Assembly: GCA_964436825.1 (NCBI GenBank) | Contig: CAYTEO010000029.1 | Location: forward strand, 1 to 33,489 | From: CAYTEO01 sp964436825 | GTDB lineage: Bacteria; Krumholzibacteriota; Krumholzibacteriia; LZORAL124-64-63 | Direction of reading: 5' to 3' | DNA: 33,489 nucleotides | Shown here: piece after piece, positions 1 to 6,312 of the stretch | Numbering within the stretch: the stretch's first letter is position 1 | Layout of the letters: each line of letters starts with the position of its first letter | The notes under the pieces: model-generated | The model's database searches: none | Told to the model about the DNA's origin: nothing | What the model saw: the letters and a program-made list of their open reading frames with translations, nothing else | Translations under genes and position numbers: made by a program

Positions 1-29
1 CCTTGCCGTGAACGGAACCTGAATCTGCC

Positions 30-2222
30 TCACATTGCGAATCCGACCGCGTGCTTGGATCCTCCGGTTCCCCACTCTCTCTCCAGCTCCCCGATCAGCA
101 CGCCGTGGGGCACCCGATCCATGCCCCGCAGCAGCCACCGCTGCCGCACGGCGTGCAGGCCGGCCATGTTCCCGGAGAGCTGGGTCAGGCGCCGCCGTTC
201 GCCGGCCGTGAGCCGTCCCCGCGCCAGCGGTCCCAGGACGCGGCGGTAGCACTGAACCAGCCGGTCGCCCGTGAGGGGCTGGAACGCCACACGCTCGGTG
301 AACCGGCGCCGGGCCGCGGCATCCAGCGCCGCAAAGCGGTTGGTGGTGGCGACCAGGATCCCCGGCCCGGTTTCCAGCTGGACCAGGAACTCGTTGACGC
401 GGTCCACTTCCCAGGTGCGCACCGCGTCGTCGCGGCGGTGGAGGAAGCTGTCCACCTCGTCGATCACCAGGACCGCCTCTTGCCGGCGGGCATCGGTGAA
501 GGCGTCGGCGATCCGCTGCTCCGTCCCGCCCACGAAGGCGTTCAGCAACTCGCTGGCGCGCTTGACCACGACCGGCCGGTCGATCAGCCGGGCCAGGTGG
601 CGGGCGGTGAAGCTCTTGCCGGTGCCCGGCGCGCCGTGGAACAGCAGGTTCAGCGGCGGCAGCTCCCCGCCGGCGGGCAGGGCGCGCCAGCTGGCGTCGT
701 AGGTGCGGACCATCTCCTCCACCCGGTCGAGGTCAGGGGAGCAGACCACCCCCTCGCGCAGGAAGGTCGCCGCGGGCCGGGCAGGCCGGGGCGGCTCCAG
801 TCCGTCCAGGCGCAGCCGCGCCTCCAGCGTGCGGCGGAACATGTCGCGGCAGGCCGCACCACGGACGCCGGCCAGGGCGGTGGTGGCCGCCGCCGATTCC
901 AGCACGGCGGGGCTGACGGCGAAATCGCGGGCCAGGCCGTCCACGTCGGCCGGACGGAAGTGCCGCTTGATGCGGTGGCGGCGGAGGATCTTCTCCAGCA
1001 CGAGCCGGCGGACGCGGTGGTCGGGTTCCGGCAGCTCCAGGCTGAAGGCGAAGCGGCGCCGGACGGCCGGCTCGATGTCGTCGCGGTCGTTGACGATCCA
1101 GACGGCCCGGATGCCCGGTCGCTCCAGCACGTCGATCAGCCACGACTTGTCCACGCCGTCGCCATGGGCCTGCCTGGCGCGCCAGGTCAGCAGCAGGTGA
1201 TCGGCCTCGTCCACCACCACCACGCGACCGGGGCGGTCCGCTGCCATCTGCAGGCAGGCCTCCAGGGCGGCGCGGCGGTGCGCCGGTCTCTCACTGGTCC
1301 GTCCCATCACCTCCAGGCCGTCCAGGCCGAGCTCGTGCACCAGACCCCGGACCAGGGTGGTCTTGCCGGTGCCGGGTGGCCCGTAAAGCAGCACGTGCAC
1401 CGGCCGGTTACTGCGCAGGGTGAGCAGCCGTTGCAGGATGGCGAGGTCCGTCTCCGGCACGTCCAGGGCCGACAGGGGCACGTCGGCGGGCGGCAGGGGA
1501 CGGTGCAGCTGATCGCCGAGGACCATGCCCCCGGGGTCGGTGAACAGGGGGAGGTAGTCGTCGTCCAGGTCGATCCACCCCATGCCGGGATCCACGATAC
1601 CGAGGCGCACCAGCCGCCCGTTGAGGATGCCCGAGAGACGGCCCGGCGACAGGTCGAGGACGGCCTGCAGGTACTTGCGACCGGGGAGGTGATGGACGTG
1701 CAGGGTGTCGCGGAAGAACTCGTCGGGCACCTTCCAGACACGGATCACGGAAAGGAAGAAGGCCAGCTCCAGCTCGCTGTCGTCCAGTCCGAACAGCTCC
1801 GCCGTCCGGCGCAGCTGCCGGGACAGGGGAGCCTGTTCCAGTTCCTCGGCCGTCGCGGCCAGGACGAACAGGCGCTCGATCAGGGTCTCCAGGTAACGGC
1901 GCCGCCGGTCGAGGGACTGCCGCTGCAGGGCCTCGGCCAGGACGGCCGCACCCTCCTCCGGGGAGCTTCCGTGCCGGCGCGCGATCTCCAGGAACGGGGC
2001 GGCCTCGCTGCCGGGGAACGCACGGGTCGCGATGCCGGCCAGCAGCTCGTCCTCCGCCTGCAGCAGCCAGGCGGCCATGCCGATGGCGGGCGCGTCCAGG
2101 CGGGGGTAGCGCGCCAGGACGCGGGCGGTCCAGAGGGCGCAGCTGGCATGGACCAGGCGCTCGTCGGGATCCAGGGGGGAGACAGGGACCACGTGGTCGG
2201 GGGGGAGACGCAGCTTCATCAT
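30..2222 (-). CDS. Tandem AAA+ ATPase (two AAA modules)
   Basis: The protein is about 730 residues, cytoplasmic, with no signal peptide or membrane segment. An alpha-helical N-terminal third carries no motif I recognise. Two AAA+ modules follow. The first has Walker A GPPGTGKTT near residue 285 and Walker B VVVVDEAD. The second has Walker A GAPGTGKS near residue 535 and Walker B VLVIDEVD. Each ends in an Arg-rich stretch (AVRRRFAF, AARRRFTE) typical of arginine fingers. The family remodels or unfolds proteins with ATP, but the substrate here is unknown. The longest frame opens at 2228 with Met-Val-Met-Met. The Shine-Dalgarno GAAAGG abuts that first ATG, so the ATG at 2222 or 2219 is better spaced. 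It is transcribed away from the WYL regulator gene across a 243-base gap holding two matching inverted repeats, so that regulator probably controls it. Confidence 0.85.
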   Translation of the reverse strand: MMKLRLPPDHVVPVSPLDPDERLVHASCALWTARVLARYPRLDAPAIGMAAWLLQAEDELLAGIATRAFPGSEAAPFLEIARRHGSSPEEGAAVLAEALQRQSLDRRRRYLETLIERLFVLAATAEELEQAPLSRQLRRTAELFGLDDSELELAFFLSVIRVWKVPDEFFRDTLHVHHLPGRKYLQAVLDLSPGRLSGILNGRLVRLGIVDPGMGWIDLDDDYLPLFTDPGGMVLGDQLHRPLPPADVPLSALDVPETDLAILQRLLTLRSNRPVHVLLYGPPGTGKTTLVRGLVHELGLDGLEVMGRTSERPAHRRAALEACLQMAADRPGRVVVVDEADHLLLTWRARQAHGDGVDKSWLIDVLERPGIRAVWIVNDRDDIEPAVRRRFAFSLELPEPDHRVRRLVLEKILRRHRIKRHFRPADVDGLARDFAVSPAVLESAAATTALAGVRGAACRDMFRRTLEARLRLDGLEPPRPARPAATFLREGVVCSPDLDRVEEMVRTYDASWRALPAGGELPPLNLLFHGAPGTGKSFTARHLARLIDRPVVVKRASELLNAFVGGTEQRIADAFTDARRQEAVLVIDEVDSFLHRRDDAVRTWEVDRVNEFLVQLETGPGILVATTNRFAALDAAARRRFTERVAFQPLTGDRLVQCYRRVLGPLARGRLTAGERRRLTQLSGNMAGLHAVRQRWLLRGMDRVPHGVLIGELEREWGTGGSKHAVGFAM

Positions 2223-2266
2223 CACCATCCTTTCAGGAAAAGGGACATATCCATAACGCGGGGAGC

Positions 2267-2283
2267 GTTCCGTCCGGTGGAAC
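2267..2283. promoter_or_regulatory. Inverted repeat, AAA-proximal candidate operator
   Basis: GTTCC-N7-GGAAC; the arms extend to 7 bp (GCGTTCC/GGAACGC, 2265-2285). The same half-sites and the same 7-base spacer recur at 2424-2440. The site lies about 45 bases upstream of the AAA start, where a -35 region would fall if TATGGA/GGATAT near 2245-2252 is the -10. Confidence 0.6.
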
Positions 2284-2423
2284 GCGAAGGCAACATGCTG
2301 AGCTGGTCGTGGAAAAAGAGTGGGGCGCGGTGCCCCTCGCCCTTGAACACCGCGCCCTGGGACGGCCGCCGACCGTGCCGCCCCGAACCGTGGGATTGAC
2401 GGGTCACATCATGGGGCCGTAGG

Positions 2424-2440
2424 GTTCCGTGAGATGGAAC
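2424..2440. promoter_or_regulatory. Inverted repeat, WYL-proximal candidate operator
   Basis: GTTCC-N7-GGAAC, matching the site at 2267-2283. Outside the half-sites, the spacers share GT at the start and a purine-T at the end. It sits just upstream of TATACG (2443-2448), a possible -10 for the WYL regulator gene, so autoregulation is likely. The centres of the two sites are 157 bp apart, close to 15 helical turns. Confidence 0.6.
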
Positions 2441-2465
2441 GGTATACGCATTCCGGGAGGTCGAG

Positions 2466-3473
2466 TTGCAGCCCCGCCGCAATCCGGACCGTACGTACGG
2501 CGACAAGCTGATTGCCCTGTTCGCCCGGCTCCTGTTCCACCGCCGCCGCTACTCGCTGACGGAACTGGCCGACATGCTGGACTGCTCCAAGCAGACCGTC
2601 CTGCGCCTGGTGGACGACATCGCCCAGGCTTACGGCGTCACCATCCGCTCGGAGCTGGGCAGCGACCGGCGCCGCTGGTTCTGGATCGAGGGCGTGCCCA
2701 AGAGCCCGCCGGCCGCCCTGCTCTCCGAGGCCGAGCTGCGGACCCTCCAGATGTGTCGCGACTTCACGCGCCACCTGCTGGGAACGCGGACCTGGCAGGA
2801 CCTGGAGCGTGCCGTGGTGAAGAGCGCCCGGTTCCTTCCCGCGGACGCCCAGCCCGACGACCTGGCCTTCGGCGTGGTACGCACCGGGGTGATCGACTAC
2901 ACGGAACACGAGAACATCCTCCGGGTGCTGCTGGACGGCCTGCAACAGCGGCGGGTCTGCGAGGTCTCCTACCGCAGCCTGGAAGCGCGGCGTGCCAAGA
3001 CATTTCGTATCAAGCCGCTGCAGGTCTTCGCCCACCGCGAGAGCGTCTACGTCCACGCCCGCCTGGCCCGCATGCCCGGCAAGCTCTACCGGGTGCCCCG
3101 CTACGATCCCCTGCTGGCCCTGCATCGCTTCACCCGGGCAGTCCTGACCGACACCCCCTTCCGCCGCCCGAAGGGTTACGACTTCGAGAAGGTGATGAAC
3201 CGGGGATACGGCGTCTGGCTCCAGCGACGGTTTCGGGTGAAGCTGGAGCTGACCGGCTGGGCGGCCACCTTCGCCGCCGAGCGCACCTGGAGCCCCGATC
3301 AGCGGCTGCGCTGGCGGGGCGATACCCTCGAGCTCTCCTTCTGGTCCACGTCGGAGCCGGAAGTGGTGTCGCTGGTCCTCTCCTTCGGGCGCCACGCCCG
3401 TCTGCTGGAACCGGCCGGTCTCCGCGACACCGTCACGGCGGAGCTGGACGCCGCGCGCACCGCATACCGGTGA
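2466..3473 (+). CDS. WYL-domain transcriptional regulator
   Basis: The protein is 335 residues. An N-terminal helix-turn-helix lies at about residues 25-60 (SLTELADMLDCSKQTVLRLVDDI). A WYL-type ligand-sensing domain follows at about 155-225 (VSYRSLEARR, RIKPLQVFAHRESVYVHARL). The C-terminal part resembles the WYL C-terminal extension. WYL regulators bind DNA as dimers and are thought to sense nucleic-acid or nucleotide ligands; many control phage-defence or DNA-damage loci. The start is TTG, chosen because GGGAGG lies five bases upstream and no closer ATG fits. Its only obvious partner is the divergent AAA+ ATPase gene, and paired GTTCC-N7-GGAAC repeats lie between them. Role as repressor or activator cannot be told from sequence. 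Confidence 0.85.
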   Translation: MQPRRNPDRTYGDKLIALFARLLFHRRRYSLTELADMLDCSKQTVLRLVDDIAQAYGVTIRSELGSDRRRWFWIEGVPKSPPAALLSEAELRTLQMCRDFTRHLLGTRTWQDLERAVVKSARFLPADAQPDDLAFGVVRTGVIDYTEHENILRVLLDGLQQRRVCEVSYRSLEARRAKTFRIKPLQVFAHRESVYVHARLARMPGKLYRVPRYDPLLALHRFTRAVLTDTPFRRPKGYDFEKVMNRGYGVWLQRRFRVKLELTGWAATFAAERTWSPDQRLRWRGDTLELSFWSTSEPEVVSLVLSFGRHARLLEPAGLRDTVTAELDAARTAYR

Positions 3474-3478
3474 GGTGG

Positions 3479-3508
3479 GGGAGGCGCCCCCGCGGCGGGA
3501 CGCCTCCC
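3479..3508. terminator. Bidirectional hairpin between convergent genes
   Basis: Arms GGGAGGCG and CGCCTCCC flank a 14-base GC-rich interior that can pair partly. It lies between the stop of the WYL regulator gene (3473) and the stop of the ARPP-1 gene (3533). No T-run follows, so it is a hairpin barrier rather than a classical terminator. Confidence 0.5.
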
Positions 3509-3532
3509 GGATCTCCGGACGCGGTGCCGTGG

Positions 3533-4531
3533 TCAGCGCAGGTCACGCCACTCCCCGGGCGCTGCGGGACGGCGCTTCTCCCGGTCGGGATCGGCCAGGG
3601 CCGCCAGGTGGATCACGGCGCCCTCGTGTTCCAGGGCCAGGCCGGTCGCGCCGTCGGCCGAGAGACGGTGGTCCGTGCCGAGGGCCACGGCGGGGCGGGG
3701 ATCGTCCCGACCCTCGCGCAGGTTCCGGATGAAGGCCGCCGCGGTTTCCCGCGGGTCCCAGGAGTTCCGTCCTTCCCGGTGGCGGCGCTCCGCACGCCGG
3801 CGCAGCAGGGCCTCCATGGCGACCGACCGGAGCAGGCGCTGGTGAAGGTGCCGGTACGCCTCGGGCCGCGAAACGAGTTCCAGGGAGAGGGGCCGTCCGT
3901 TCACCAGTGCCAGCAGGCCGGTCTGTTCCTCCACGAGGGGGCTGGCCTCCAGGTAGGACTCCAGGGTGTCACGTGTGCCGTCGTAGACGGCATCCATGTC
4001 CCCGGTTTCGGAGCGGACGCCGACCGTCCGCTCCAGGCGCGCCACCTCCTCCCAGACCTCGGCCTGGTCGCTGGCGTGGACGCCACGCTCGGCCAGGGAG
4101 AACGAGACCGAGGCCATCTTGCGGGCCCGGCCACTGCTGAACATCACCGTGTCGGCGTCGTCGAAGTGCCTGCTCCGCCAGCTCCAGCGCCCGTGCTCCA
4201 CGCAGCTCACCGGCAGGATGGTCTCCGTACCGGCGGCCAGCAGCACGGTCGTGTTCAGGACGCGGTTCTGCTTGGCCCCGCGCAGGGTCTCCCCGTCGAG
4301 CAGGAGCACTGGCCGGTCGGCCCGGTTGGTCACCCTCAGGTGGTTCACGCTGCCACCCTCGTCCACCTCGGTCACCTGGAGCAGGTCCTCCGCCAGGGCC
4401 TCGGACAGGGTGATGTACGCGGGCCCCGCGGGGCCGCGATGGCGCAGCGGCAGGACGACCAGGTTGGCGTGCTCCTGGGGATCACTGGTCTGGATGGTGT
4501 CGAGGATCTTCAGGATGGGCTGGCTCAGCAT
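3533..4531 (-). CDS. ARPP-1 (DUF6569) family protein
   Basis: The protein is about 332 residues with no signal peptide. It matches the ARPP-1 domain (ARG and Rhodanese-Phosphatase-superfamily-associated Protein domain). Recognisable motifs are YITLSEAL, LRVTNRADRPVLLLDGETL, GAKQNRVLNTTVLL and ILPVSCVEHGRW. The family has no established biochemical role that I know of. The reading frame runs to 4588, but the ATG at 4531 is the better start because AGAAGGAG lies about 10 bases upstream. With that start it overlaps the 3' end of the TrmB-type gene by 50 bases, so the two are probably translationally coupled. The regulator may therefore control, or act with, this protein. Confidence 0.75.
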   Translation of the reverse strand: MLSQPILKILDTIQTSDPQEHANLVVLPLRHRGPAGPAYITLSEALAEDLLQVTEVDEGGSVNHLRVTNRADRPVLLLDGETLRGAKQNRVLNTTVLLAAGTETILPVSCVEHGRWSWRSRHFDDADTVMFSSGRARKMASVSFSLAERGVHASDQAEVWEEVARLERTVGVRSETGDMDAVYDGTRDTLESYLEASPLVEEQTGLLALVNGRPLSLELVSRPEAYRHLHQRLLRSVAMEALLRRRAERRHREGRNSWDPRETAAAFIRNLREGRDDPRPAVALGTDHRLSADGATGLALEHEGAVIHLAALADPDREKRRPAAPGEWRDLR

Positions 4532-5666
4532 GGCGATCACGCTCCTTCTGCCACCGGCGGCGACGCAGCACGAGGGCATCGAGAACATCGTCCGACGATG
4601 GCGGTTCGAGATAGGCGAGGGGGATGTCCGTCGGTTCTGTATGGTCGGCGAAGACGCTGGGCGGTGACTTCAACGTGAGTGGTTCCTGCGCCGGGGTCAT
4701 GAGATCCCGCCACCGGGGTTCGGACGGGCGATCGAGCTCGCGTGCGGCGGGGCGTTCGGCTCCCGGTCCGGCGCGGCGATCGGTTCCGGGCCCGACGGGC
4801 AGCGCGATCCTGTCCCACAGGGCTTCCCAGTCCAGGGAGGCGTGGGCCAGGTGGAGCAGCTCCTGGAAGCGATCCCGGATGGCGGGAGCCGGCGTTTCCC
4901 GGGCCAGGAGATGGTGGACCTCGGCCGCGGCCATCTCCATGGCCAGTCCCAGGTGCTCCCGGTACGCCAGCAGGCGGCTGGTGGTCCAGTACCCGTGGCC
5001 GCCGCTGCCGGGCGGATCGGGCAGGAACCCCACCACCAGGGAACCGGCATCGAAGACGCCGCGGATCAGTGGCGCCGGCATCAGCTCCTGCAGCGACCGG
5101 TCCGCGTCGGCGGCGATCACCGTCAGCAAGGGGTGCCGGAACGCCCGGCCGACGGGCTCCCCGCCCAGCAGCAACACCCTGACGCCCCGGTGAAGGGCCC
5201 GGCGCAGCTCCGTGCGCAGGGCACGCACCACCTTGTGGTCCAGCTGGAGCAGGGCAACGTGTTCCGTCCGCTCGATCAGGGCCCGGAAGCGGTCCAGCAG
5301 CTGGTCTCGCCCGGAGAGGCGCAGCACCTCGGGCGTGGGGGGCGCCGGGCGAAGCGCGGCCAGGACCCGGCGGGCCTGCCGGGCCCGCCGCTGGTAATCC
5401 CGGCTCAGGTGCCGGACGAGGTCCTCCGGGTCGATGGGGCGGAATCGCCGCCCCCGGCCTCCGACCACCTCGACGGCACCCAGCTTCTCCAGGTCGGCCA
5501 GGGCCTTGTAGACGCTGGTGGGATCCTTGCCCAGGTGTTTGGCCACCTGGTAGCCCGTCGGGGAGCCGCTCACCGACATCCGGATGAGTGCCAGGTACGC
5601 CTCCGCCTGGGGCTTGCCCAGGCCGAGACTCGTCAGGGCTGCGAGGGGTGGCCCGCTCGTGATCAT
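4482..5666 (-). CDS. TrmB-family transcriptional regulator
   Basis: The protein is 394 residues. An N-terminal winged helix lies at about residues 8-70, with GLGKPQAEAYLALI and the recognition-helix region GKDPTSVYKALADLEKLGAVE. A TrmB-type effector domain follows, in which a phospholipase-D-like fold is expected (VALLQLDHKVVRALRTELRRALHRGVRV). The last 100 residues are Pro/Arg-rich and probably disordered. TrmB proteins were described as sugar-responsive regulators, mainly in archaea; the ligand here is unknown. The gene begins under a TTGACA/TATAAT promoter with a GTGTTG-GAT-CAACAC palindrome on the start site, which suggests autorepression. AGAAGGA lies 12-13 bases upstream of the ATG. Confidence 0.75.
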   Translation of the reverse strand: MITSGPPLAALTSLGLGKPQAEAYLALIRMSVSGSPTGYQVAKHLGKDPTSVYKALADLEKLGAVEVVGGRGRRFRPIDPEDLVRHLSRDYQRRARQARRVLAALRPAPPTPEVLRLSGRDQLLDRFRALIERTEHVALLQLDHKVVRALRTELRRALHRGVRVLLLGGEPVGRAFRHPLLTVIAADADRSLQELMPAPLIRGVFDAGSLVVGFLPDPPGSGGHGYWTTSRLLAYREHLGLAMEMAAAEVHHLLARETPAPAIRDRFQELLHLAHASLDWEALWDRIALPVGPGTDRRAGPGAERPAARELDRPSEPRWRDLMTPAQEPLTLKSPPSVFADHTEPTDIPLAYLEPPSSDDVLDALVLRRRRWQKERDRHAEPAHPEDPRHHPDQ

Positions 5667-5694
5667 GATTGTGTTCAGTCCTTCTGGCTTATTA

Positions 5695-5709
5695 GTGTTG
5701 GATCAACAC
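5695..5709. promoter_or_regulatory. Palindromic operator of trmB-like gene
   Basis: GTGTTG-GAT-CAACAC is a perfect 6-bp inverted repeat with a 3-base centre. It lies just downstream of the TATAAT box on the minus strand, over the expected start site, where bound repressor would block transcription. Confidence 0.55.
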
Positions 5710-5715
5710 GAATAA

Positions 5716-5742
5716 ATTATAGGCGACCCAAGGACATGTCAA
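5716..5742 (-). promoter_or_regulatory. Sigma-70-type promoter of trmB-like gene
   Basis: On the minus strand, TTGACA (5742-5737) and TATAAT (5721-5716) are both exact consensus hexamers. The spacer is only 15 bases instead of 17. The expected start is near 5709, inside the palindrome. Confidence 0.6.
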
Positions 5743-5750
5743 GCCCCCCC

Positions 5751-5779
5751 TTGCCTTCGCGTCAGCCATGGATTATTAT
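5751..5779 (+). promoter_or_regulatory. Promoter of the rrf2 gene
   Basis: TTGCCT (5751-5756), a 17-base spacer, then TATTAT (5774-5779). The start would be near 5786, which leaves a 13-base leader. The -10 box overlaps the left half of the candidate operator. Confidence 0.5.
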
Positions 5780-5798
5780 TCTACCCGGAGGTAGCATT
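5777..5798. promoter_or_regulatory. Rrf2-type operator overlapping the ribosome binding site
   Basis: TATTCTAC-N6-GTAGCATT. It differs by one base per arm from the perfect repeat upstream of the nitric oxide reductase gene (6229-6250). The spacer CCGGAG plus the following GT forms the Shine-Dalgarno of the rrf2 gene, and the repeat ends one base before its ATG. Operator and ribosome binding site therefore share the same bases. Confidence 0.65.
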
Positions 5799-6212
5799 AT
5801 GCATCTGTCCAAGTCATCCGAGTACGCCATCCGCTGCCTGGTCTACATGGCCATGGGCGACGGCGAGGTCTGCTCGGTCAAGACGCTGAGCGAATCCCTC
5901 GGCATTCCCTACAAGTTCCTGGGCCGGCTGATGAGCCGCCTGGGGAGTGCCGGGATCGTTGCCGCCCAGCACGGCAAGCTCGGGGGGTACCGGATCGCCC
6001 GGCCGCTGCACGAGGTGAAACTGGCGGATATCGTGGACGTCGTCGAGGGTCTGGAGAGCTACGAGCGCTGCATCCTGGGCTTTGCCACCTGCGACGACGA
6101 CAACCCCTGCCCGCTTCACGAGCGCTGGCACGACCTGCGGGAGGCCATCCGGTCCATGCTCGACAGCACGACCCTGGCCGACCTGGCGCTGAGCGGTAGC
6201 CGACGGATCTGA
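5799..6212 (+). CDS. Rrf2-family Fe-S regulator, probable NO sensor (NsrR-like)
   Basis: The protein is 137 residues, the usual Rrf2 length. An N-terminal winged helix (SEYAIRCLVYMA, SVKTLSESLGIPYKFLGRLMSRL) is followed by the Rrf2 wing GKLGGYRIAR. Three cysteines, C91, C98 and C104, are spaced CX6CX5C at the position where IscR and NsrR bind an iron-sulphur cluster. NsrR-type proteins lose repression when NO attacks the cluster. The gene directly precedes a nitric oxide reductase gene, and the same inverted repeat stands before both, so NO-responsive repression of itself and the reductase is the likely job. The start is the ATG at 5799, preceded by GGAGGT. An additional cysteine (C25) is present in the HTH region. 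IscR-like sensing of Fe-S status is the alternative. Confidence 0.88.
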   Translation: MHLSKSSEYAIRCLVYMAMGDGEVCSVKTLSESLGIPYKFLGRLMSRLGSAGIVAAQHGKLGGYRIARPLHEVKLADIVDVVEGLESYERCILGFATCDDDNPCPLHERWHDLREAIRSMLDSTTLADLALSGSRRI

Positions 6213-6228
6213 TCTTTTTTTCTCGTAA

Positions 6229-6250
6229 TATGCTACACGAACGTAGCATA
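6229..6250. promoter_or_regulatory. Rrf2-type operator of the norB gene
   Basis: TATGCTAC-ACGAAC-GTAGCATA is a perfect 8-bp inverted repeat with a 6-base spacer. It overlaps a possible -10 (TAATAT, 6226-6231) upstream of norB. Its near-copy at 5777-5798 precedes the rrf2 gene, so the Rrf2 protein is the probable ligand. Confidence 0.7.
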
Positions 6251-6312
6251 AACAGGCGGTCCCCAGGGGACCACAACCGGCCGCACCGGCCGCAGGCCCG
6301 GAGGAAGAGTTC

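Noticed and set aside
51..2399. Plus-strand open frame of 782 codons opposite the AAA+ ATPase gene
   Set aside because: The opposite strand has two complete AAA modules; this frame has none.
6215..6221. Run of seven Ts after the rrf2 gene as a terminator
   Set aside because: No hairpin precedes it. It more probably belongs to the AT-rich promoter region of norB.
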